Made by a program: the position numbers and the translations under genes. A stretch of 23,406 nt of DNA, taken from the NCBI GenBank assembly GCA_934183135.1, contig CAKPRX010000031.1:1-23406 (forward strand), written 5' to 3'. Origin of the DNA: an uncultured Prevotella sp. (lineage in GTDB: Bacteria; Bacteroidota; Bacteroidia; Bacteroidales; Bacteroidaceae). The notes beneath the pieces are model-generated. The model was not told where the DNA came from, made no database searches, and saw only the letters and a program-made list of their open reading frames with translations. Within the stretch, counting starts at the first letter, position 1. Every line of letters begins with the position of its first letter. Below, piece after piece: positions 14,497-21,601 of this stretch.

Positions 14497-14548
14497 CGAC
14501 TGTATATTTATACATTACGCCCTCGTGTTTTGCATAAATATACAGTCG
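14497..14548. repeat. 15-bp perfect inverted repeat built from two TGTATA-type palindromes
   Basis: CGACTGTATATTTAT (14497-14511) is the exact complement of ATAAATATACAGTCG (14534-14548), with a 22-base loop. Each arm holds a TGTATATTTATACA or TGCATAAATATACA site (14501-14514, 14531-14544), starting 30 bases apart. It may be a transcript hairpin (T-rich AAAGGTTTTT follows) or a double operator. Confidence 0.7.
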
Positions 14549-14748
14549 CGTGTAAAGGTTTTTCGCAACTTTCGTCATGGTTATAACAGCGATAGAGCCT
14601 ATGACATTCATGGGTGGGGCCATGAGCCCGTGCGACACGGCTGGCGAGCGCAGGGCGGCCAGTCGTTGCCCGGCGAGTTTCTCGGGGCACCGTGCAAGCC
14701 GTAATAAGATTGTTGGGGCGAGAGAGTGGCTATGTTGTTTTTATTTAG

Positions 14749-14756
14749 TACCTTTG
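14749..14756 (+). promoter_or_regulatory. -7 promoter box for yitT
   Basis: TACCTTTG and then CACC is a strong TAnnTTTG match. Transcription from about 14763 would give a 90-base leader before the yitT ATG at 14853. Confidence 0.65.
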
Positions 14757-14758
14757 CA

Positions 14759-14822
14759 CCACATGGACGAAGCCATGTGGCTGCTGGCGGGCGCCGTCCC
14801 CCCACTCCATGGCTACAGCCAT
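14759..14822 (+). promoter_or_regulatory. Hairpin-rich 5' leader of yitT
   Basis: CCACATGG (14759-14766) pairs with CCATGTGG (14773-14780), and ATGGC pairs with GCCAT inside 14809-14822. The segment AGCCATGTGGCT (14771-14782) can also fold on itself, so alternative structures exist. No known riboswitch consensus was recognised. Confidence 0.4.
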
Positions 14823-14852
14823 AGCTCACCAGACTATTAACAGCATACGAAT

Positions 14853-15746
14853 ATGAACTTTTCGACTACGCTCAATCCACATCAGGCCAACAAGTCGCGG
14901 CAAATCAGGGATTTACTGTTCATCACGTTTGGCATATCTCTTTATGCCGTAGGTTTCACGGCCTTTGTGCTGCCCGAGCACGTGGTCATGGGTGGCGTGT
15001 CGGGTATCTCGGCCCTGCTCTTCTATGCCATCAAGGTGCCGCCAGCCATCTCCATCTGGGCGCTCAACTTCCTTCTGCTTGGCATAGCCTTTCGCGCGCT
15101 GAACAGGCAGTTTACCATACGTACCATCGTGGGCGTAACCATCATGTCGGTGCTCATAGGCGCCATGCAGCCCTTCTTCGAGGCTCACCCCGTCATCACC
15201 ATAGGCGAGGACAAGTTCATGCACGTGCTCATAGGGGGCATGCTCAGCGGCGCAGGACTGGGCCTGGTGTTCAGCCATAACGGCTCGACCGGCGGAACCG
15301 ACATTATCGTGGTATGGCTCAACAAGCACTTCAGACTGAGTTTCGGCCGTGCCATGCAGTTTGTCGATATTACCATCATCAGCTCTTCGTATCTGCTGTT
15401 TCATAGCACGGAGACTATCATTTACGGCATAGCCTTCACGCTGATAGCCAGCATTACCTGCGACTACATCATCAACGGTACCAGGCAGACCGTGCAGTTT
15501 CTTATCATATCCAAGCACTACCAGAAGATAGCCGACACCATCAACCACGACGTGAACCGCGGCGTAACGCTTGTCCAGGGCACCGGGTGGTACTCCAAGC
15601 AGGACGTGCAGATACTGGTGGTGCTGGCGCGAAAGTACGAGTCGCAGGACGTGTTCAACTATATCAAGGAGATAGACCCCGATGCGCTCATATCGCAGAC
15701 CTTCTGCCACGGCGTGTTCGGCGAGGGCTTTGACAAGATTAAGTGA
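14853..15746 (+). CDS. YitT-family membrane protein (DUF161 + DUF2179)
   Basis: The 297-residue protein has a soluble N-terminus of about 20 residues, then about five hydrophobic segments (residues 20-215) typical of the YitT_membrane domain with the conserved GGVSGIS and GSTGGTDI motifs. The C-terminal DUF2179 domain (about 220-297) includes RGVTLVQGTGWYSKQ and ends GEGFDKIK. Members are inner-membrane proteins of unknown transport or regulatory role. It has a TACCTTTG promoter and a 90-base structured leader, and is the only gene in its transcript, closed by a hairpin at 15772-15812. The start ATG lies just before the predicted soluble N-terminus. The family is confident; the function is unknown. 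Confidence 0.9.
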   Translation: MNFSTTLNPHQANKSRQIRDLLFITFGISLYAVGFTAFVLPEHVVMGGVSGISALLFYAIKVPPAISIWALNFLLLGIAFRALNRQFTIRTIVGVTIMSVLIGAMQPFFEAHPVITIGEDKFMHVLIGGMLSGAGLGLVFSHNGSTGGTDIIVVWLNKHFRLSFGRAMQFVDITIISSSYLLFHSTETIIYGIAFTLIASITCDYIINGTRQTVQFLIISKHYQKIADTINHDVNRGVTLVQGTGWYSKQDVQILVVLARKYESQDVFNYIKEIDPDALISQTFCHGVFGEGFDKIK

Positions 15747-15771
15747 TACGCCGCCCCGGCCCGCAAACGAG

Positions 15772-15812
15772 AGACTCCGCCCAGCCTGCCAGAGACAGGC
15801 CGAGCGGAGTCT
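15772..15812. terminator. Hairpin between convergent yitT and the J-protein gene
   Basis: AGACTCCGC (15772-15780) and GCGGAGTCT (15804-15812) form a perfect 9-bp stem, with an inner GCCTG/CAGGC pairing. No T-run follows on either strand, so it is a probable bidirectional transcript-end hairpin rather than a textbook intrinsic terminator. Confidence 0.6.
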
Positions 15813-15845
15813 GTGTGTATATGGGCACCCCGGGCAGGCATGGGG

Positions 15846-16517
15846 TTAGCCCTGCTGCATCTGCCGGAGCAGGTCTTTCTGCCGGTCGCTGAGATGGGCA
15901 GGCAGCTGCACGTCGTAGGTGATGATAAGGTCGCTGCGTTGACCGTTGCCCAGGTCGTGGCCCTTGCCACGCAGCCTTACCTTGGTACCGTTCTGCGTCT
16001 CGGGTTTCACCTTGAGCTTGATGCGCGACCCGTCGCCCAGCTGTATCATCACCTCGCCACCCAGCAGGGCCGTGTACATGCCTATGCCCACACGGGCCTC
16101 CATGTCGGGCACCGGGCGCTGCCGCTGCGTGGTACGCCGGGCACCGTGCATACCACCGCCGAAGAGGTCCTGGAAGAAGCTGGAGAACCCGCCTCCGCCC
16201 GAGAACCCGCTGAAGTCGAACCCCTCGAAAGGCGAGCCTCCGCCCTGGCCGCCCCAGCCACCCTGGGCCTGTGCTCCTCCAAAATGGCCAGCCTCCTGCC
16301 AGTGCTCGCCGTACTGGTCGTACTTCTTGCGCTTCTCCGGGTCGCTGATAACCTGGTAAGCCTCGTTCAGGGCCTGGAACTTAGCCTTGGCCTTGGGGTC
16401 ATTGGGGTGCAGGTCAGGGTGAAACTGCTTTACGCGCTTACGGTAGGCAGCCTGAACCTCGCTCTGTGGTATATTCTTGTCTACTCCTAAAATCTTGTAG
16501 TAATCTATAAAAGCCAT
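15846..16517 (-). CDS. Compact DnaJ/CbpA-like J-domain co-chaperone
   Basis: The 223-residue protein has an N-terminal J domain (residues 1-70) with the HPD tripeptide at 33-35, which stimulates DnaK ATPase. A Gly/Phe-rich linker follows (about 77-125, FGGGMHG), then one C-terminal substrate-binding beta domain (about 135-223) with LLGGEV, NGTKVRLRGKG and the family-ending LSDRQKDLL. There is no CxxCxGxG zinc domain, so it is type II (CbpA-like), but it is about 80 residues shorter than CbpA and appears to lack the first C-terminal domain. An AGGAGG sits 10 bases before the ATG. It is divergent from the 5'-nucleotidase gene. No cbpM-like gene is adjacent. Confidence 0.88.
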   Translation of the reverse strand: MAFIDYYKILGVDKNIPQSEVQAAYRKRVKQFHPDLHPNDPKAKAKFQALNEAYQVISDPEKRKKYDQYGEHWQEAGHFGGAQAQGGWGGQGGGSPFEGFDFSGFSGGGGFSSFFQDLFGGGMHGARRTTQRQRPVPDMEARVGIGMYTALLGGEVMIQLGDGSRIKLKVKPETQNGTKVRLRGKGHDLGNGQRSDLIITYDVQLPAHLSDRQKDLLRQMQQG

Positions 16518-16587
16518 ATCTGTTATTCCTCCTATTTCTTTTTACAAACTTTCCTACAAAAATCGTGCCTTACTCATGATTATTTTG

Positions 16588-16595
16588 TACTTTTG
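16588..16595 (+). promoter_or_regulatory. -7 promoter box for the nucleotidase-nudC-xpt group
   Basis: TACTTTTG and then TACTG matches TAnnTTTG, 26 bases before the nucleotidase ATG. No clear -33 TTTG was seen. Confidence 0.6.
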
Positions 16596-16621
16596 TACTG
16601 AAATAGACAATTCCTGATATT

Positions 16622-18370
16622 ATGAAGCAGATAATCGCGGCAATAGCCTTGTCGCTGGCTTTCGGATTGGCAGCGATGGGACAGACTAAGACAGTAACTC
16701 TGAAGATAGTTGAGACAAGTGACGTACACGGGAGCTTCTTTCCCTACGACTTCATCGGCCGCAAACCTGTGGCAGGCTCCATGGCCCGCATAAGCAGCTA
16801 CGTACGACAACTGCGGAGCGAGTATGGCGACCGCGTCATACTGATAGACAACGGCGATATACTGCAGGGACAGCCCACCTCTTATTATTATAACTACATA
16901 GTGCCCCAGGAGGAGAACATAGCCGCCTCGGTCATCAACTACATGGGCTACGACGCCCAGACCATGGGCAACCACGATGTAGAGCCAGGCCACGCGGTGT
17001 ACGATAAGTGGATACGCGAGGTGAAATGTCCCATGCTGGGCGCCAATATCATAGACACCAAGAGCGGCAAGCCTTACCTGAAGCCCTATACCATCGTCAG
17101 CCGCGGCGGGGTGCGTGTGGCCATCCTGGGCATGATAACCCCAGCCATCCCCAACTGGCTGCCACGCAACATCTGGAGCGGCCTGGCATTTACCGAGATG
17201 GTTTCTACCGCCCGCAAGTGGATGGGCTACATCCGTAAGCACGAGAAACCCGACGTGGTGATAGGCTTGTTTCACAGCGGACGCGACGGGGGCATCAAGA
17301 CAGCCACCTACGAGGAAGATGCCTCTATCCGCGTGGCCCGCGAAGTGCCCGGCTTCGATGCCGTGTTTTTCGGCCACGACCACACACCCTACTCCGGTGT
17401 GGTAACCAACAGCGAGGGGCGACCCGTGGTGTGCCTGGACCCGGCCAATGCGGCCCGGCGTGTGGCCGAAGCCACCATTACCGTTAGCCGGAGCAAGGGC
17501 CATACCGATGTGGCCGCCACGGGCACCCTGGTAGATGTGCGTAACCGCGAGGTAGACCCCGACTATATGGCCCACTTCAAGGACGTGTACGCCCAGGTCG
17601 ACAGTTTTGTCAGCAAGAAGATTGGTACCTTTGCCCGCGACATCTCCACGCGCGACTGCTACTTCGGTTCGAGCGCCTTCAACGACCTGGTACTCAATCT
17701 GGAGCTACAGATAACGGGTGCCGACATAGCCTTTAACGCTCCCCTCATGTTCGATGCCAGGATAAACAAGGGCGACGTGTATGTAAGTGACATGTTCAAG
17801 CTCTACAAGTACGAGAACCTGCTCTACACCATGCGCCTTACGGGCGAGGAGATACGCGGGGCGCTCGAAATGAGCTACGACCTGTGGGTAAACACCATGA
17901 AGTCGCCCCAGGACCATCTGCTCCTGCTCAGCGAGTCGACCCAGAACGACCAGCAGCGACTGGGCTTTAAGAACTTCTCGTTCAACTTTGACAGTGCGGC
18001 GGGCATAGACTACGAGGTAGACGTAACCAAGCCCAACGGGCAGAAGGTTCGCATACTGCGCATGACCAACGGACAGCCCTTCGACCCCGCCCGCTGGTAC
18101 ACGGTGGCCGTTAACAGCTACCGGGGCAACGGCGGTGGCGAGCTGCTGACACGCGGCGCCGGCATAGACCGCGACAGCTTGGAGAGCCGTATCGTATGGC
18201 GCAGCGCCAAGGACCAGCGCTACTATCTTATGCGCGAGATAGAGAAGCAAGGAGTACTCGACCCCAAGCCCAACAACAACTGGCGCTTTGTCCCAGACAA
18301 CTACGTGGCTCCTGCTGCCAAGCGCGACTACGACCTGTTATTCCGTAAACATAATGATGATGAAAAATAA
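16622..18370 (+). CDS. Exported bifunctional metallophosphatase / 5'-nucleotidase
   Basis: The 582-residue protein has a cleavable signal peptide (about residues 1-20, ending AAMG). The calcineurin-like metallophosphatase domain has the metal ligands SDVHG (D34, H36), NGD (D77), GNHD (117-119), H218 and GHDH (251-254). The C-terminal 5'-nucleotidase substrate domain (about 330-560) includes AVNSYRGNGGGE. The fold matches periplasmic UshA/CpdB-type enzymes that hydrolyse nucleoside 5'-phosphates or 2',3'-cyclic nucleotides; which substrate is preferred cannot be told. It supplies nucleosides from extracellular nucleotides and starts a transcript shared with nudC, whose start overlaps the 3' end. 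The start ATG matches a normal signal-peptide onset. Confidence 0.92.
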   Translation: MKQIIAAIALSLAFGLAAMGQTKTVTLKIVETSDVHGSFFPYDFIGRKPVAGSMARISSYVRQLRSEYGDRVILIDNGDILQGQPTSYYYNYIVPQEENIAASVINYMGYDAQTMGNHDVEPGHAVYDKWIREVKCPMLGANIIDTKSGKPYLKPYTIVSRGGVRVAILGMITPAIPNWLPRNIWSGLAFTEMVSTARKWMGYIRKHEKPDVVIGLFHSGRDGGIKTATYEEDASIRVAREVPGFDAVFFGHDHTPYSGVVTNSEGRPVVCLDPANAARRVAEATITVSRSKGHTDVAATGTLVDVRNREVDPDYMAHFKDVYAQVDSFVSKKIGTFARDISTRDCYFGSSAFNDLVLNLELQITGADIAFNAPLMFDARINKGDVYVSDMFKLYKYENLLYTMRLTGEEIRGALEMSYDLWVNTMKSPQDHLLLLSESTQNDQQRLGFKNFSFNFDSAAGIDYEVDVTKPNGQKVRILRMTNGQPFDPARWYTVAVNSYRGNGGGELLTRGAGIDRDSLESRIVWRSAKDQRYYLMREIEKQGVLDPKPNNNWRFVPDNYVAPAAKRDYDLLFRKHNDDEK

Positions 18371-19157
18371 GTATTGGTTCATATTCTGCAGCGACAGCCT
18401 GCTGCTGGAGCGCCATCCTGATGGCACTTACAGCATACCCCTGGCCGCCGAGAGCCCTGTACAGATACAGGAGTGGACCCACGTGCTCAACATAGCCCCC
18501 TTTGACGATGGCGCCGAGGTCAAGGCTTACAGCATCGACCAGCCTATCGTCGACCCCGACGGACGCTACGAGATGTGCGGTCTGCGCAAGTCGTACTACA
18601 AGCTGCCGATGGAGTTCTACCTCAAAGCCGGCAAGTGCCACGAACTGCTCTACTGGGACAAGAACACCCGATACTGCGGCTGCTGTGGTTCGCCCATGGC
18701 CATGCACACCGATATCTCTAAGCGCTGCACGCAGTGTGGCAAAGAAGTGTGGCCCCAGTTGGCCACTGCCATCATCGTACTGATACACCGGGGCGACGAG
18801 GTGCTGCTGGTACACGCCAAGAACTTCAAGAGCGATTTCTACGGACTGGTAGCGGGCTTCGTCGAGACTGGCGAGACCCTGGAGGAGGCCGTCTACCGCG
18901 AGGTGATGGAGGAGACTGGGCTGCGCATACGCAACCTCAGCTACTGGGCTTCGCAGCCCTGGCCATACCCTTGCGGTCTTATGGTGGGCTTCTATGCCGA
19001 GTACGAGTCGGGCGAGCTCAAGCTCCAGTTCTCTGAGCTCAGCAAGGGTGCCTGGTTCCGCTACGACCAGTTGCCCACTATCCCCGAGAAGCTCTCCCTG
19101 GCCCGCCAGCTCATAGACAACTGGCTGAAAACCAAGCCACGCACCACAGAGTGCTGA
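18354..19157 (+). CDS. nudC: NAD(+) diphosphatase NudC
   Basis: The 267-residue Nudix hydrolase splits NAD(H) to NMN and AMP and, in E. coli, removes NAD caps from RNA. The zinc ribbon is C108xxC111 and C125xxC128 (RYCGCCG, RCTQCGK). The Nudix box GX5EX7REUXEEXGU runs from G168 to L190 (REVMEETG at 182-189). The NudC-specific SQPWPYP (200-206) selects NAD substrates. The N-terminal domain of about 100 residues is typical. Three ATGs at 18354, 18357 and 18360 are possible starts, all overlapping the nucleotidase stop by 11-17 bases, so translation is probably coupled. The frame extends further back to a TTG but that is disfavoured. It sits with two nucleotide-salvage genes. Confidence 0.93.
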   Translation: MMMKNKYWFIFCSDSLLLERHPDGTYSIPLAAESPVQIQEWTHVLNIAPFDDGAEVKAYSIDQPIVDPDGRYEMCGLRKSYYKLPMEFYLKAGKCHELLYWDKNTRYCGCCGSPMAMHTDISKRCTQCGKEVWPQLATAIIVLIHRGDEVLLVHAKNFKSDFYGLVAGFVETGETLEEAVYREVMEETGLRIRNLSYWASQPWPYPCGLMVGFYAEYESGELKLQFSELSKGAWFRYDQLPTIPEKLSLARQLIDNWLKTKPRTTEC

Positions 19158-19216
19158 CCCTGACCACCTATAGTTTAACCCGAGACCACACGGCCTCTGT
19201 ATATAAACCACACACA

Positions 19217-19786
19217 ATGAAGGCTCTAATAGACAGAATTAAGAAAGACGGGAAGTGTTTTCCAGGAGGTATCTTGAAAGTAGACAAGTTTATCAACCAT
19301 CAGATGGACCCCAACCTGATGAAGCAGATAGCGGTCGAACTGATCAGGCGGTACGCCTCGACAGAGATAAACAAGATTATTACCATCGAGGCGTCGGGCA
19401 TAGCGCCAGCCATTATGATGGGCTTTCTCCTCGACCTGCCCGTGGTGTTTGCCAAGAAGAAGAAGCCGGCCACCATGGAGGGCTTGCTGTCAACCACGGT
19501 ATTCTCGTTCACCAAGAAGCGCGAGTACAATGTCATTATCTCTGACGAGTATCTTACCCCCAAGGACAAGGTGCTGTTCATCGACGACTTCCTGGCCAAT
19601 GGCAATGCCGCCAAGGGCATTATCGACCTGTGCCGCCAGGCTGGCTGCGAACTGGTAGGCATGGGCTTTATCATTGAGAAAGCCTTCCAGCATGGGCGCG
19701 ATGTCATCGAGGCTGCCGGCATACGCTGCGAGAGTCTCGCCATCATTGAGTCGCTCGACAACTGCGAGATTAAGATACGCGAGTAA
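19217..19786 (+). CDS. xpt: Xanthine phosphoribosyltransferase
   Basis: The 189-residue type I phosphoribosyltransferase matches the length of Bacillus Xpt. It begins [20 protein letters not shown] and has the PRPP-binding motif [13 protein letters not shown] (119-131). The catalytic-loop basic stretch is KKKKP (80-84) and a conserved EASG lies at 58-61. It converts xanthine and PRPP to XMP in the cytoplasm, the last step of a salvage route. The frame opens upstream at 19151, but ATG 19217 matches the family N-terminus and is used. It lies 59 bases after nudC, probably in the same transcript. No purine riboswitch was visible in that gap. A hairpin at 19812-19853 follows. Confidence 0.92.
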   Translation: MKALIDRIKKDGKCFPGGILKVDKFINHQMDPNLMKQIAVELIRRYASTEINKIITIEASGIAPAIMMGFLLDLPVVFAKKKKPATMEGLLSTTVFSFTKKREYNVIISDEYLTPKDKVLFIDDFLANGNAAKGIIDLCRQAGCELVGMGFIIEKAFQHGRDVIEAAGIRCESLAIIESLDNCEIKIRE

Positions 19787-19811
19787 CAGGCTCACTACTC
19801 CCCTATATACA

Positions 19812-19853
19812 GAAATGGCTCTGCTGTCAACCACGTTGATGCAGAGCCATTTC
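19812..19853. terminator. Bidirectional terminator between xpt and the TPR gene
   Basis: GAAATGGCTCTGC (19812-19824) and GCAGAGCCATTTC (19841-19853) form a perfect 13-bp stem, with an inner TCAAC/GTTGA pairing. It lies between two convergent genes, and the TTTC/GATAT flank is U-poor, so it may end transcripts in both directions. Confidence 0.8.
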
Positions 19854-19859
19854 GATATA

Positions 19860-20567
19860 TCACTTAATACGTTGATAGAGGCTGGATAACGAGCTTCGGG
19901 GCACCCCGCGCCTTACCAGCAGGTCCAGTTCCTCGCGTGCCGACTTGAACCGGCGGAGCAGGATGTACAGTTCTATCCGGTTAAGCCGGTAGTCCATGTT
20001 ACTGTCATCACGGCGGATGGCCTCGCTGTAGTCGTAGGCCGCCAGCTCGTACATCTTGCGTTCCTTCTCCATTCCCCCACGGGCCGCATAGGCTATGGCG
20101 CTGTCAGGGTACTGGCTGATAAGCCGGTTAATCTGGTCGAGAGCCTGCGTATAGCGGTTGTCCTTCTGGTTGAGGAGTGCCAGGCCAAGCTGGGCCTCGA
20201 AGTTTCCGGGTATAATGGTCAGCAGGTTCTCGTAGTCCAGCCTTGCGAAGTTGTAGCGGCTCAGTTTCTCGTTGACGTAAGCCCTGTAGTAGAGTCCCGC
20301 CACGTTCTTGGGCGACAGGGCGAGTACCTTGTCGTACGTATCCTTGGCATAGCCCCACTCGCCCAGCTCCACGTTCCACGCCGCCTTTTTCAGCAGCAGG
20401 TCCACGGAGTCTGGGTGAAAGGCCAAGTCCTGCATGGCAGTTTTCAGACTGTCACGCAGCGCGTTGCCCTTCTGTGCTGCGGCCGGGGCGCTGGCCAGCA
20501 GCATCAGGGCCACCGTCAGCACCCTTCGTGCAGCCCTTACGCCTGTTTGATATAGTTGACTATCCAT
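19860..20567 (-). CDS. Exported TPR-repeat protein
   Basis: The 235-residue protein begins with a basic N-region and a hydrophobic core ending ASAPAAAQ (about residue 32), a likely signal peptide, so it is periplasmic or envelope-associated. The rest holds several tetratricopeptide units, for example [56 protein letters not shown] and [14 protein letters not shown]. It probably mediates protein interactions; no partner can be named. ATG 20567 overlaps the leuB end by 31 bases. GTG 20522, 14 bases after the leuB stop, would also give a signal peptide, so the start is uncertain. It appears to be the last gene of the leucine transcript. Confidence 0.82.
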   Translation of the reverse strand: MDSQLYQTGVRAARRVLTVALMLLASAPAAAQKGNALRDSLKTAMQDLAFHPDSVDLLLKKAAWNVELGEWGYAKDTYDKVLALSPKNVAGLYYRAYVNEKLSRYNFARLDYENLLTIIPGNFEAQLGLALLNQKDNRYTQALDQINRLISQYPDSAIAYAARGGMEKERKMYELAAYDYSEAIRRDDSNMDYRLNRIELYILLRRFKSAREELDLLVRRGVPRSSLSSLYQRIK

Positions 20568-21595
20568 TCGCCGACTTCCTTAGTACCGTATTTGCCACCC
20601 TCAACCTGTATCTCGGGTGTACGTACATTGGCCTCCAGACTTGCATTAACCGCCTGGCGGATAAGGGTGCCCTCGTCCTTGAGGTCAAAGTACTCGAGCA
20701 TCATCGCTACAGACAGTATCTGGGCGATGGGGTTGGCCAGGTTCTGGCCCGCAGCCTGCGGCCAGCTGCCATGGACGGGCTCGAAGACAGGAGTATGCTC
20801 ACCGGTAGAGGCTGAGGGCAACAGGCCCATTGATCCGCTGATGCAGCTGCCCTCATCGGTAAGTATATCACCAAAGGTATTCTCGGTAACCATGACATCA
20901 AAGAAACGGGGGTCTGATATCATGCGCATGGCGGCATTGTCTACAAACATGTAGTCGACCGTTACATCTGGATATTGTGGCTCCATCTCCTTGGCTATCT
21001 GTCGCCAGAGGCGCGAGGAGGCCAGTACATTGGCCTTGTCGACTACCGTGAGATGATGGTGACGCTTACGGGCATACTCGAAGCCCACTTTGAGGATGCG
21101 TTCTATCTCGGGACGGGTATAGATATTGGTATCGTATGCCTTGTCGTTGTCCTGATACTTCTCGCCGAAGTACATACCACCGGTAAGTTCACGGATACAT
21201 ACGAAGTCGGCCCCCTTAATCAGCTCCTCTTTGAGGGGCGACTTGTGGAGCAGGCAACTGAAGGTCTGCACGGGGCGGATGTTGGCATAGAGGCCCAGCT
21301 TCTTGCGCATGGCCAGCAGCCCCTGCTCTGGGCGAACCTTGGCCGTGGGGTCATTGTCGTACTTGGGGTCGCCCACGGCGGCAAAGAGCACGGCATCGGC
21401 ATCCATGCACGTCTTGAAGGTGGCTTCTGGGAACGGGTCGCCCACTGCGTCGATGGCATGGGCTCCACACAGCGCCTCATGGTATGCTACCTGATGGCCA
21501 AACTTGGCGGCTATGGCATCCATGACCGCTACTCCCTGTTTCATGATTTCCGGGCCGATGCCATCGCCGGCCAGGACTGCAATATTCATTTTCAT
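20537..21595 (-). CDS. leuB: 3-isopropylmalate dehydrogenase
   Basis: The 352-residue NAD-dependent oxidative decarboxylase acts on (2R,3S)-3-isopropylmalate to give 2-oxoisocaproate in leucine synthesis. The start [16 protein letters not shown] is typical of the isopropylmalate/isocitrate dehydrogenase fold. The NAD-binding region with the conserved DEG ([18 protein letters not shown]) and SSRLWRQIA is in place. Length matches the family. It follows the synthase gene after 6 bases and is overlapped by the TPR gene at its 3' end. ATG 21595 or the second ATG at 21589 may be used. Malate and tartrate dehydrogenase relatives exist, but the operon fixes the assignment. Confidence 0.93.
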   Translation of the reverse strand: MKMNIAVLAGDGIGPEIMKQGVAVMDAIAAKFGHQVAYHEALCGAHAIDAVGDPFPEATFKTCMDADAVLFAAVGDPKYDNDPTAKVRPEQGLLAMRKKLGLYANIRPVQTFSCLLHKSPLKEELIKGADFVCIRELTGGMYFGEKYQDNDKAYDTNIYTRPEIERILKVGFEYARKRHHHLTVVDKANVLASSRLWRQIAKEMEPQYPDVTVDYMFVDNAAMRMISDPRFFDVMVTENTFGDILTDEGSCISGSMGLLPSASTGEHTPVFEPVHGSWPQAAGQNLANPIAQILSVAMMLEYFDLKDEGTLIRQAVNASLEANVRTPEIQVEGGKYGTKEVGEWIVNYIKQA

Positions 21596-21601
21596 ACTAC
21601 T

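Larger units (their letters stand above)
13767..14852. other. 1.1-kb gene-free region between the His6 protein and yitT
   Basis: No ORF here has protein-like composition: the longest reading frames run through repeat DNA. The region contains, in order, a -7 box for the divergent His6 gene, an orphan plus-strand -7 box with a following G7 tract, a CG dinucleotide run, a GGTGAAA/GGCAAAA purine stretch, repeat copy 2, an orphan -7 box at 14392, a pair of inverted AT-rich palindromes (14497-14548), and a promoter with a hairpin-rich leader for yitT. It probably holds small RNA or mobile-repeat DNA rather than protein genes. Confidence 0.6.

Noticed and set aside
14161..14586. Plus-strand ORF (141 codons) through repeat copy 2
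   Set aside because: It runs across the palindromic repeat and its composition reflects that repeat; the equivalent frame in copy 1 (7-222) is disrupted.
19158..19216. Purine riboswitch before xpt
   Set aside because: The gap is only 59 bases and shows none of the conserved junction sequence of the purine riboswitch.
16580..19217. Minus-strand ORFs of about 330 codons over the nucleotidase and nudC
   Set aside because: They are mirror frames of high-confidence plus-strand genes, with no motif and no promoter box.
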